From Candidatus Neomicrothrix sp. UBA4542 (GTDB taxonomy: Bacteria > Actinomycetota > Acidimicrobiia > Acidimicrobiales > Poriferisodalaceae), in the NCBI GenBank assembly GCA_002388005.1, contig DGLO01000062.1, positions 4,506 through 32,473 of the forward strand: a stretch of DNA of 27,968 bases, given 5' to 3'. A model generated the notes under the pieces. The model made no database searches and was not told where the DNA came from. It saw only the letters and a program-made list of their open reading frames with translations. Every line of letters starts with the position of its first letter. Positions within the stretch are counted from its first letter, which is position 1. Below are positions 1-6,728 of the stretch, in pieces. A program made the position numbers and the translations under genes.

Positions 1-369
1 AAGTTCTTCACTGGCGGTGCATGGACTACCGACTACCTCGCATGGATGGTTCGCGAAACAGAAGCAATAACCCTCGAAGAGGCCCACTTCCGGGGCTCCA
101 CATTGGCCGCCCACGCAGGCGGTCTTCAGGATCGCGGAATGCTTCGCGAAGGCGCTCCGGCCGATGTCATCGTGTACGACCTAGAAGAATTGTCTATCGA
201 ACCCGAATGGATCGGCGAAGCCGTCTATGACCTGCCTGGCGGTGAATGGCGTCGAGTCCAGCATGCAAACGGGTACAGGAACATCTTCGTCAACGGAGTG
301 GAAACTTTCCGTGACGGCGAGTGCACAGGAGCAACACCGGGAACTCTTCTCCGTCACGGTCGAGGCTGA
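1..369 (+). CDS. N-acyl-D-amino-acid deacylase family amidohydrolase, C-terminal end (5' cut by window)
   Basis: The frame is open from the first base, so this is the last ~122 residues of a larger gene whose metal-binding TIM barrel lies outside the window. What is visible is the C-terminal part of a family-3 amidohydrolase (D-aminoacylase / dihydroorotase-like). A segment resembling the closing barrel helix with 'GMLREGAPADVIVYD' (the usual 'G.L..G..AD.V..D' composite-domain signature) is followed by a small beta domain with 'NIFVNGVETFRDGECTGATPG', matching the usual '..VNG..v..dG..tGa.PGr.LR' ending. Known members hydrolyse N-acyl-D-amino acids or related cyclic amides with Zn; the substrate here cannot be told. 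It is followed after 42 bases by a co-directional LLM oxidoreductase, so the two may share a transcript. An ATG at 46 is internal to the frame, not a start. Confidence 0.8.
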   Translation, partial: KFFTGGAWTTDYLAWMVRETEAITLEEAHFRGSTLAAHAGGLQDRGMLREGAPADVIVYDLEELSIEPEWIGEAVYDLPGGEWRRVQHANGYRNIFVNGVETFRDGECTGATPGTLLRHGRG

Positions 370-375
370 AGAACG

Positions 376-403
376 TCCTAGCTAACCAAACTTCGAACTA
401 GGA
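376..403 (+). promoter_or_regulatory. Inverted repeat overlapping the ribosome binding site of the LLM gene
   Basis: TCCTAG (376-381) and CTAGGA (398-403) form a perfect 6-bp inverted repeat with a 16-nt loop. The right arm contains part of the AGGAGA Shine-Dalgarno sequence (400-405) of the gene starting at 412. Pairing in RNA would partly hide that site. The structure is short and may be chance; no known regulatory RNA family is recognised. Confidence 0.25.
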
Positions 404-411
404 GAAAGCGA

Positions 412-1299
412 ATGGAGCTGGGAGCCGTTTTTCCCACCTGCGAAATTGGCGACGACCCGGTACAGATCCGAGATTGGGCTCAAGCCGCTGAAGGTCTCGG
501 CTACAGCTACATCGTCATATACGACCATGTTGTCGGTGCAGAACACGCCGAACGTGAACCTGCTCTTACCGGTCCGTACACCCAAGATGACGCGTTTCAC
601 GAGCCGTTCGTCCTTTTCGGATACTTGGCAGCAGTTACAACTTCGATCGAGTTTGAAACCGCTGTGATCATCATGCCTCAACGTCAAACAGTGCTTGCCG
701 CAAAGCAGGCCGCCGAAGTAGACGTGCTATCTGGTGGAAGGCTTCGCCTCGGAGTAGGCACAGGCTGGAACTATGTCGAGTATGAGTCATTAGCGGTGGA
801 CTGGGGTCAGAGGGGCCGCATGCTGGATGAACAAATCGAGGTCATGCGCGAATTGTGGTCCAATGACCTTGTAGACATCGACGCTGATTTTCATAGGATC
901 GACCGCGCGGGGATAGCGCCGCGCCCGAAGCAATTGATTCCTATTTGGCTCGGCGGATCATCCGACGTCGCGATGCGACGTGCTGCCCGCTTGGGTGACG
1001 GTTTCACATTCGCAAGCGCAGGGAGCCGGACCGTAGAGATGGCCGAAAAGCTCCGAGAGATCGTGGCGGCAGCAAACCGGGACGCAGCGAGTTACCCAAT
1101 CGAGTTCAATATGCCCTATGGCCTCGGACCCGAAAAGTGGGGGACCTTGACCCAGCAGGCTCAAGACGCATCCATTTCACACCTGTGCATCAACACGATG
1201 AGTGTGACATCGGAGTGGGCAGGAACGCCCCCATCGGGACTTGAATCTCCCAGTGATCACATCGCCGGTCTTGAACGCTTCATAGAGCTGGTGCGCTAG
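412..1299 (+). CDS. LLM-class (luciferase-like) oxidoreductase, probably F420-dependent
   Basis: 295 residues, the usual length for the luciferase-like TIM-barrel family. ATG 412 follows a clear AGGAGA site 6-7 bases upstream. The N-terminal strand 'LGAVFPTCEIGDD' and following 'WAQAAEGLGYSYIVIYDH', the central 'LSGGRLRLGVGTGWN' (cofactor phosphate-binding region) and 'KQLIPIWLGGSSDVAMRRAARLGDGF' segments match the actinobacterial F420-dependent LLM subgroup. Members move hydride between F420 (or FMN) and organic substrates in the cytoplasm; the substrate is unknown. It follows the deacylase remnant by 42 bases and runs convergently into the amidohydrolase, overlapping that gene's 3' end by 20 bases. 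F420 rather than FMN use is inferred from family resemblance only. Confidence 0.85.
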   Translation: MELGAVFPTCEIGDDPVQIRDWAQAAEGLGYSYIVIYDHVVGAEHAEREPALTGPYTQDDAFHEPFVLFGYLAAVTTSIEFETAVIIMPQRQTVLAAKQAAEVDVLSGGRLRLGVGTGWNYVEYESLAVDWGQRGRMLDEQIEVMRELWSNDLVDIDADFHRIDRAGIAPRPKQLIPIWLGGSSDVAMRRAARLGDGFTFASAGSRTVEMAEKLREIVAAANRDAASYPIEFNMPYGLGPEKWGTLTQQAQDASISHLCINTMSVTSEWAGTPPSGLESPSDHIAGLERFIELVR

Positions 1300-2782
1300 A
1301 CGCTGACCCTTGGTGGAAGAACTCGGCCACTTCAGCTTCAACCTTTGTTCCTGCAAAGAAGTTCGGGTCGTTGGAGGTCCAAAACCGGGCAGGGTTAGCG
1401 AAGGTGAACTCGCGGAACTCATCAATGGTCATGACCCCGTCCTCGACCAACTCCCACGCGTGGGGGAGCACCTGGTTCATGTGGATGACATCGAAATGTC
1501 CGATGTCAGATGAGAACAAAGCGTTAATTCGTGCGCCCATTGGATTGACCTCAGTGTTGAACGCCGTCGCGTTTAAACGGTCATCGGCTTCGCAACCAAA
1601 ATAGAAGTTGGGCACAAAGAGATCAGCGATGTCCTCTTCCTTTTCGATTTCGCATGGAGCGTAGTCATCGAGTTCCAGCTGACCGCCGTCGTTCGTTGAC
1701 GCCGCTGTGTTGAGTGCCGCAAACAAGGCGCGATCTCGATCGGTCATCATCTCGGCCATTCCGTTAGGACCAAATTCGGAGGCTAAATTGATCATCAAAT
1801 CGTGGTCAAGGTTGGCAGGATCGTTGTACTCGAGAGCAGTTCTGTTGCGTTTTTCCCAGTGTTCGATCAGGTCGGCGTATAGCTGGCAGGCCCACGCAGT
1901 GCCGCCCTCAAGGAATCCCATCCGCAATTGAGGGAACCTGCGAGTAACGCCGCCAAGGAACATGGCTTTGCAGATGGCCTCGCCTGTTGAGGCGAAATGG
2001 CCAATGTGGTTATAGGTGAAATTGGTCGGTGAACGACGCAGCGCATAGCCCCGTCCCCCAGAGTGGAAGGTGGGCGAAACGCCATACTCAAGACATGCTG
2101 CCCAAACGGGGTCGTAGTCGTAGGGGCTGTCGATGCCGAACACGTCGTAGGTGACCGATCCGAGCCTATGGGCTTTGGGGTCACCTTCTTTTGCTGCGGG
2201 AACCGAGCGAGGCACCATCCCACCGAAGAGGCAAGCTTTCAACCCGAGTGATTCTCGAATGTAGGCGATTTCTTCAATGGCCTCGTCAGGAGTGTGCATA
2301 GGGATTACTGCCACCGGGGTCATTCGATCGCTGAAATCAGCAAAGTATTCGGCACTGAATATGTTGAAGGCTCGACACGCTGCCTTCCTCACTTCATCGT
2401 CGTTTTGCATGGCTGTCGCGAATCCGCCGGTCGGGTACATGACGCAAAAGTCGAGACCTAGTTCTTCCATTCGCTCTGCCAGAAGAGCGGGCATCATCGC
2501 GGTTGCTCGGTCGCGCGTGTTTTTCATTGGCAACATCCAAAATCCTGGGTGCCCATAGCCCATATGGGCTCTGCCATCGGGTCCCATCTCTTGGATCGGG
2601 ACAATCTCTTGAGTACCAGTGAATCCCGCTAACGCTTTTTCACCCCCGATCTGGTGCATCCGTTCCTGAACGAGGGGGCCGAACTCAAGCCAATGAGCGT
2701 CAGAATCGATAATGGGGTGTGTAAGACCTCCACGGATCTCAGCAGCGCTACTTTTCTTCCGGTTCCCATCAGTGGTGTCCAT
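1280..2782 (-). CDS. Metal-dependent amidohydrolase (amidohydrolase-2 type TIM barrel)
   Basis: 500 residues from the ATG at 2782, which has a strong GGGGGAGG site just upstream. The same frame is open to 3088, but that extension is low-complexity, overlaps the divergent CMD-like gene and lacks a ribosome site. Visible family marks are 'IIDSDAHW' near the N-terminus (residues 24-31, the D-x-H metal pair), a histidine-rich 'FHSGGRG' and 'NHIGHFA' in the middle, and 'SSDIGHFDV' near the C-terminus, which supplies the usual late barrel aspartate. The PF04909-type family includes decarboxylases and hydrolases such as ACMSD and 5-carboxyvanillate decarboxylase. Actinobacterial relatives of this length are mostly uncharacterised. 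The catalytic class (decarboxylase or hydrolase) is not decided. It is divergent from the CMD-like gene, with a 173-base gap. Confidence 0.85.
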   Translation of the reverse strand: MDTTDGNRKKSSAAEIRGGLTHPIIDSDAHWLEFGPLVQERMHQIGGEKALAGFTGTQEIVPIQEMGPDGRAHMGYGHPGFWMLPMKNTRDRATAMMPALLAERMEELGLDFCVMYPTGGFATAMQNDDEVRKAACRAFNIFSAEYFADFSDRMTPVAVIPMHTPDEAIEEIAYIRESLGLKACLFGGMVPRSVPAAKEGDPKAHRLGSVTYDVFGIDSPYDYDPVWAACLEYGVSPTFHSGGRGYALRRSPTNFTYNHIGHFASTGEAICKAMFLGGVTRRFPQLRMGFLEGGTAWACQLYADLIEHWEKRNRTALEYNDPANLDHDLMINLASEFGPNGMAEMMTDRDRALFAALNTAASTNDGGQLELDDYAPCEIEKEEDIADLFVPNFYFGCEADDRLNATAFNTEVNPMGARINALFSSDIGHFDVIHMNQVLPHAWELVEDGVMTIDEFREFTFANPARFWTSNDPNFFAGTKVEAEVAEFFHQGSASSAPAL

Positions 2783-2955
2783 GCGGTGCCTCCCCCTCGG
2801 CTGTCCCTCGACCTTAGTCAGCAACGTCCAGCGTCTGGTATGCGAACGACTTCTGTCATTGCCAATGGTTGATCCACTCCTTGAGAGCGAAAACCCAGCG
2901 ACATCGTGGAATGCCAGACTGGTGATAGGAAGAGGATAATTAACTAGGGGGAAAC

Positions 2956-3318
2956 GTGGGTATGCAATCGGAGAGATACCAAGCCGGGGCAGCAAAATTT
3001 GAAGAGGTCTATCCGCGAAAGGCCTCTGAAGAACCTGAAGAATTTGAACGTATGGCCATGGAAAATCTCTTTTCCGACTATTGGTCACGTGAGGGTCTCA
3101 GCACCCGCGATCGTCGCTTACTAATTCTGGGTATCGTTGCCGCCCAAGGAAATGACGCCATCTTGAAGCTGCAGTTCAGCGCCGGCATCGCGAAGGGTGA
3201 CCTGAACGAAAGCGACTTAACTGAAATACCGATCTTTGTGAGTCAGTACGCTGGCTTCCCACTGAGCGTCGTCGCCAACACTGCGGCCCGCAAAGTCCGA
3301 GATGGATTATCTGACTGA
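2956..3318 (+). CDS. Carboxymuconolactone decarboxylase-like protein without cysteines
   Basis: About 120 residues, the size of small CMD/AhpD-fold proteins. The helical layout (N-terminal 'RYQAGAAKFEEVY', central 'LSTRDRRLLILGIVAAQGN', then 'LQFSAGIAKGDLNESDLTEIPIFVSQYAGFPLS') follows the family, where the last part is usually '..al.nG.t.eEi.Evl.q.a.YaGfP'. The protein contains no Cys and no His, so it lacks both the AhpD CxxC redox pair and a catalytic histidine. It is either a non-redox lactone decarboxylase-like enzyme or a structural paralogue. Start: GTG 2956 lies only 4 bases after AGGGGG; ATG 2962, two codons later, has better spacing and may be the real start. A wobble-paired hairpin with a T-run lies ~85 bases downstream. 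Confidence 0.75.
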   Translation: MGMQSERYQAGAAKFEEVYPRKASEEPEEFERMAMENLFSDYWSREGLSTRDRRLLILGIVAAQGNDAILKLQFSAGIAKGDLNESDLTEIPIFVSQYAGFPLSVVANTAARKVRDGLSD

Positions 3319-3633
3319 TAAAGTTCCCGCCTAGCTGTTGGCAAGGAGCCATCGATGGACCGAGATTGGAAATGCTGCTGGGTTGCTTGCACTCAAATAA
3401 AGCCAACCTGCCTCGGTGGGTTTTCTGACGCCGAACGTCGGACCGTCTTTGCGAGAGACCGGCGAAAAGATCTCCCCGAGGAGAGTTCAGTTCGGTAGGT
3501 AGATCTAATGGACGGCAGCGAGCTTGACCTTGGGACGGACCCTAAGTTCTCTGGTGCGCTCGGCGATGTCTGGATGTGATGGTTCGTCGCCGCAAAGATA
3601 CGCAAACAACAACGCGCGATGGGTGACTAATAC
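3319..3633. other. 315-base stretch without a convincing gene
   Basis: Between the stop of the CMD-like gene and the stop of the barrel gene at 3634 I find a possible terminator hairpin (3405-3424) and two short overlapping open stretches. On the minus strand, 42 codons (3633-3508) continue in frame past the TAG stop of the 3634-3960 gene and end at a TAG (3505-3507). On the plus strand, a 23-codon ATG frame starts at 3508. Neither has good start signals. It may be decayed coding DNA or plain intergenic sequence. Confidence 0.5.
3405..3424 (+). terminator. Possible rho-independent terminator
   Basis: AACCTGC and GTGGGTT can pair as RNA with two G-U wobbles around a 4-base loop, directly followed by TTTT (the run starts within the last pairs). 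It lies about 87 bases after the CMD-like stop. The wobble pairs and short T-run make it weak. Confidence 0.4.
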
Positions 3634-3960
3634 CTAGGCCTCAACTAGGTCACTGACCTGTGACGCCAACATCATCTTTGATTGTTTCAGCTCGATCGCG
3701 TCAGTCATCGTAAAAGATCCCGAGGCCCCGTTCAGAGACTTCATGGCGTCCTTGGGATCGAGATCTTCGATCTCGTAGATAGCGACGTACTCGTGTTCTG
3801 TCACCGACGGCATCATCTCGCTGGCCTTGAACCTTTGTGCCCGAACGAAACCATCAGCGGTAAGAACCTCTCCGAGGTGCACGTCGTTGTACCAGGCGTT
3901 GTAGTCGTCCTCTCTGCCCTCAACTGGACTGGTGAATACCAGTAATACGTGTTTGGTCAT
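3634..3960 (-). CDS. Small EthD-like / dimeric alpha-beta barrel protein
   Basis: 108 residues from ATG 3960, preceded by GGGGAGAGCGAG. The frame is open to 4029 but the added 23 residues look non-coding. The sequence starts with a strand 'KHVLLVFTSPVEGREDDYN' followed by 'WYNDVHLGEVLTADGFVRAQRF', the classic strand-helix pattern of EthD-like ferredoxin-fold barrels ('..P..G.e..fn.WYd..H..evl...Gf..a.Rf'). A second strand-helix repeat 'EYVAIYEIEDLDPKDAMKSL' and a C-terminal beta edge complete the fold. Members are cytoplasmic dimers, often next to ring-oxidising enzymes, with cyclase, isomerase or unknown activities. It lies 77 bases downstream of a PhyH dioxygenase on the same strand and is probably co-transcribed with it. 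Confidence 0.8.
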   Translation of the reverse strand: MTKHVLLVFTSPVEGREDDYNAWYNDVHLGEVLTADGFVRAQRFKASEMMPSVTEHEYVAIYEIEDLDPKDAMKSLNGASGSFTMTDAIELKQSKMMLASQVSDLVEA

Positions 3961-4037
3961 CTCGCTCTCCCCTTGTGTGTCCCCGACGCTATCGTCCCGC
4001 GTGTCGACGCGCCGCGGAAGCCGACTCACGAGTTGAG

Positions 4038-4850
4038 TTAGTCCTCGATGGGCATCCAGTCGTTAATGACCGCCGGTTGTTGCGATTGATCAGTCGTGCC
4101 TCGCTCGGCATAGTGGTACACCATCGCTGCTCGCATCTGGTCAGAACGATTGTCGGTCGATTGATGCATGAGGTGACTGTGAAAGATGAGTAAGTCACCG
4201 GGACTCATCGTTTGGGGAACAGCGGTCCCCATATCATGATCAGTGATTTCGACGTATCCACGGTTCGCACCGGGGCGTGAATCCCGAAGGTGCTCATGGA
4301 CCGGCTCTTGATGAGATCCGGGCATCACATGGAGACAACCATTTTCGAGGGTCGCTTCAGTAACGGCCAACCAGACACCCACCTGGGGAGTCCGGTCAAA
4401 TGGGAAATAGTACGAATCCTGGTGCCAAGGTTGACCCCAAGCACCGGGATTCTTGAAGATGAACTGCGAGAGGAAGCAGTCGATGGTTGGGCTTAGCAAC
4501 GAGCGGAGGACGGCTACGAGATTGGGGTTCGTCGCGAATTCATGGAAAAGTGGGTCGCGGGCCAGCCGAAAAATCTTCGATACGGCAACTTCTGGTGCCC
4601 GTTTAGGGTCGGCCCCTTTCAGGAGATTGTTTTCGGGATGCACGATCGCGCCGTCAACGACACCCGATTCGGCTATCACTCCGTCGGCAACCCCTGACTC
4701 ACTAGCGGCTCGAGCAATTTCCACAGCGCGTGCCAACATTGCCTGACATAGATCTGGCGTTGAAAAACCTGGAATCAGAAAAAATCCACGCTCTTCCCAA
4801 TGTGTCCACTGCTCAGCCGTGAGACCCCCGTCACGCCCCGAAACTTTCAT
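4038..4850 (-). CDS. Phytanoyl-CoA dioxygenase (PhyH) family protein
   Basis: About 270 residues, typical of PhyH Fe(II)/2-oxoglutarate oxygenases. N-terminal 'WTHWEERGFFLIPGF' is the common family opening. The 2-His-1-carboxylate site is visible as H143-Q-D145 in 'QPWHQDSYYFP' and H229 in 'SHLMHQST', with R240 as the likely 2-oxoglutarate-binding arginine. These enzymes hydroxylate unactivated carbons in the cytoplasm; the substrate is unknown. Start choice is open. ATG 4850 has no good ribosome site. TTG 4862, four codons upstream, has GGGGA at suitable spacing and may be used instead. Residues 51-70 hold two near-copies of a ten-residue unit (ESGVADGVIA / ESGVVDGAIV). It is divergent from another PhyH gene and upstream of the EthD-like gene. 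Confidence 0.88.
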   Translation of the reverse strand: MKVSGRDGGLTAEQWTHWEERGFFLIPGFSTPDLCQAMLARAVEIARAASESGVADGVIAESGVVDGAIVHPENNLLKGADPKRAPEVAVSKIFRLARDPLFHEFATNPNLVAVLRSLLSPTIDCFLSQFIFKNPGAWGQPWHQDSYYFPFDRTPQVGVWLAVTEATLENGCLHVMPGSHQEPVHEHLRDSRPGANRGYVEITDHDMGTAVPQTMSPGDLLIFHSHLMHQSTDNRSDQMRAAMVYHYAERGTTDQSQQPAVINDWMPIED

Positions 4851-4964
4851 GACCAATGACAATAGTTCCCCGACTGCGGGTCAACTCGAAGGGCCATTCG
4901 CATCGTTCGTTGAACGGTCATTATGTCGGCAACTCACTGACCTGCCTCGATTTCGTGGAATCAA

Positions 4965-5861
4965 ATGGTGGACCAACGCAAACCCCTCCGGAGAGAGACT
5001 GACGCACCTCGTGCTGTTGTGAAGTCAGGTTGCTACGGTGCTGTCGTGAATTCTCCTGTGCTGCACCCCCTCAACGAATCGTTCAGGTGGCAGGAGTCGA
5101 CCCTTCCACCACGGCGGCTTGATTCTGACCAGGCGCAGCAGTTCAGTGAGGAAGGATTCTTTTTACTCGAACGTGGATTCGACGCCGACGAGATCGCTCA
5201 AACAATCGAAGAGATCGATCCCTTCGAGGCCAGGATGGAAGCCCACCTGCGGACCCAACCCGACGGGCGGATCTACATCTCTCAAGCTGATGGCATCACG
5301 TTCACGAAACATCTCGTGCAGCGATCCGAATTCTTGCGCGAACTCAGTCACTCACCAGTGATCCTGGACCTATGCCACGACCTGGTCGGACCCGACGTTC
5401 GCTTGTACTGGGATCAGGCGGTGTATAAGAAACCGGGCCAGCCTGAGGAGTTCCCTTTTCATCAGGACAATTCCTATACCTTTATCGAACCTCAGCAATA
5501 CCTCACCTGCTGGATCGCTCTGACTGACACCGATGAGAACAACGGGTGCCCATGGGTGTTGCCGGGAATGCATCGGCGAGGCACCCTCGCTCACGAGGTC
5601 ACACCGCACGGTTGGCGGTGCCTGCTCCCTTCAGAAGACGCGGTTCCTGTGCGAGCCAGAGCCGGCGATATCGTCGTGTTCTCGTCTCTCACTCCGCACC
5701 GCACTGGCCCCAACCTGACCGATTCAGAGCGGAAGAGTTACATCTTGCAATACGCACCCGATGGCGCCGTGCTCCGCACCTCCAACGGCGAAGGCGACGT
5801 CGCTCAAAACGACCCTGATCGGCAATACCTGGTGCTACGCGACGGCCGAGCGAGCTTGTAA
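4965..5861 (+). CDS. Phytanoyl-CoA dioxygenase (PhyH) family protein
   Basis: 298 residues from ATG 4965. The first ~45 residues look poor, and GTG 5046 (residue 28) is a plausible later start, giving ~271 residues. 'DQAQQFSEEGFFLLERGF' is the usual PhyH N-terminal helix-strand. The iron site reads H166-Q-D168 in 'PFHQDNSY' and H245 in 'LTPHRTGPN', with R256 as the candidate 2-oxoglutarate anchor. 'ALTDTDENNGCPWVLPGMH' is the family's substrate-lid/beta-core signature. It is head-to-head with the PhyH gene at 4038-4850 across a ~115-base gap but differs clearly from it in sequence, so the pair is not a recent duplication. It is followed by a 152-base gap before the small protein at 6014. The substrate is unknown. 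Confidence 0.88.
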   Translation: MVDQRKPLRRETDAPRAVVKSGCYGAVVNSPVLHPLNESFRWQESTLPPRRLDSDQAQQFSEEGFFLLERGFDADEIAQTIEEIDPFEARMEAHLRTQPDGRIYISQADGITFTKHLVQRSEFLRELSHSPVILDLCHDLVGPDVRLYWDQAVYKKPGQPEEFPFHQDNSYTFIEPQQYLTCWIALTDTDENNGCPWVLPGMHRRGTLAHEVTPHGWRCLLPSEDAVPVRARAGDIVVFSSLTPHRTGPNLTDSERKSYILQYAPDGAVLRTSNGEGDVAQNDPDRQYLVLRDGRASL

Positions 5862-5871
5862 CCCTTCTGCA

Positions 5872-5888
5872 GCGGCTTCACCAGCCGC
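5872..5888 (+). terminator. GC-rich hairpin after PhyH gene (weak terminator candidate)
   Basis: GCGGCT (5872-5877) pairs perfectly with AGCCGC (5883-5888) around a 5-base loop, 11 bases after the PhyH stop. No T-run follows, so it is not a classical rho-independent terminator. It may only stabilise the 3' end. Confidence 0.25.
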
Positions 5889-6013
5889 CGTGTCGGGCAA
5901 AGAAGTTCGCGAAGGCCCGCGCGTTACGGCACGGTCTTTCATCTTCTTGTGCGCTATGCGAGTCTTCACTGGTCGAACTATTCAGGCTCGACGTCACAAG
6001 AAAGGTGAAATTT

Positions 6014-6349
6014 ATGCCAGCGCACGTATGGACCGACACTTGGAAAGTGAAGCCCGGGCGAGTTGAAGATTTCGTGGGGTTAATGGAAAAATTTGACGCA
6101 GTGTTGACTCGACTCGACATCAGGCCGTCGTATCACACCCTGGTTCAACAACTCGGTGGGCCCGGCGGCGGTTTCCTGACTTTCCATCACACCTTCGGAT
6201 ACCCCTCCTACGCCGAGTACGGCACAGCTACGGACGCGTTCTTTGCTGACGCAGAGTTCGAGGAATTGTTTGGTGTCGATGCTCTCGGTCCGGACGCTCC
6301 TGCAGAAAGTGTTAGCGGGTCAATCGGTCAAGTGGTGTTCATGAAATAA
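6014..6349 (+). CDS. Small protein, probable dimeric alpha-beta barrel (NIPSNAP/EthD-like)
   Basis: 111 residues from ATG 6014, which follows AAAGGTGAA at good spacing. The frame also allows GTG 6005, but this falls inside the ribosome site. The pattern strand 'HVWTDTWKVKPGRVEDFVGLMEKF', strand 'YHTLVQQLGGPGGGFLTFHHTFGYPSYAEYGTATD', then helix and a final strand 'GSIGQVVFMK' is that of NIPSNAP/EthD-type ferredoxin-fold proteins. No catalytic residue set can be named. It sits between a PhyH gene and another tiny protein of the same general size, all on the plus strand, so a shared transcript is likely. Function unknown; the fold call rests on pattern only. Confidence 0.7.
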   Translation: MPAHVWTDTWKVKPGRVEDFVGLMEKFDAVLTRLDIRPSYHTLVQQLGGPGGGFLTFHHTFGYPSYAEYGTATDAFFADAEFEELFGVDALGPDAPAESVSGSIGQVVFMK

Positions 6350-6449
6350 GCCGATCAAACTCCCGCAACCGGCAGAGGTCCTCCCCATAGAAGCAGTCCC
6401 CGAGAGAAGTAAGGTTACGGCGTAGAGCAATAAGCGGAGGTGGAGAGAA

Positions 6450-6716
6450 ATGGACCTAGCAGTAGTTTTAGATCTCCTCGGAGACTACGACGAATGGCGA
6501 AAAGTCTTCGATGAAGACCTGCCTGCACGGCAGCAGTTCTCGGAATCGATGGTTGCTGGCCCCATTGACAATGGCCAGGTGGTGATCCTTGCCTACGGAG
6601 TTGACGTCGAGAAGATGGCTGCATTTATGGGCACGGAGGAATTCGCTGAACGCACTAGCAGATTTCATGGGCCACCAACGATTTATCAGTTAACCGAAAT
6701 GACACCACACGACTAA
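6450..6716 (+). CDS. Small hypothetical protein, possible alpha-beta barrel
   Basis: 88 residues from ATG 6450 with a GGAGGTGGAGAG region directly upstream, one of the better ribosome sites in the window. The sequence 'MDLAVVLDLLGDYDEWRKVFDEDLPARQQF' suggests a strand followed by a helix with the 'D...W...F' spacing of monooxygenase-like ferredoxin folds. It continues with 'QVVILAYGVDVEKMAAFM' and ends with a strand before '..YQLTEM'. No catalytic motif is visible. It lies 100 bases after the 6014 gene on the same strand and ends 12 bases from the stop of the convergent reductive-dehalogenase-like gene. No function is assigned. Confidence 0.65.
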   Translation: MDLAVVLDLLGDYDEWRKVFDEDLPARQQFSESMVAGPIDNGQVVILAYGVDVEKMAAFMGTEEFAERTSRFHGPPTIYQLTEMTPHD

Positions 6717-6728
6717 GGAGTCACGGAG

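Noticed and set aside
2783..3088. N-terminal extension of the amidohydrolase frame
   Set aside because: No ribosome site, unlike the ATG at 2782, and it overlaps the divergent CMD-like gene.
3508..3630. Plus-strand ATG frame of 23 codons that would continue past a TGA for 17 more codons (second selenocysteine candidate)
   Set aside because: Very short, no recognisable motif around the TGA, no Cys-homologue context, and it overlaps an equally open minus-strand frame.
3634..3636. TAG read-through as pyrrolysine
   Set aside because: The continuation is only 42 codons, no pyl signals are visible, and the EthD-like fold is complete before the TAG.
4038..5861. The two neighbouring PhyH genes as a recent inverted duplication
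   Set aside because: Apart from the shared HxD/H motifs the sequences differ strongly, so they are separate subfamilies.
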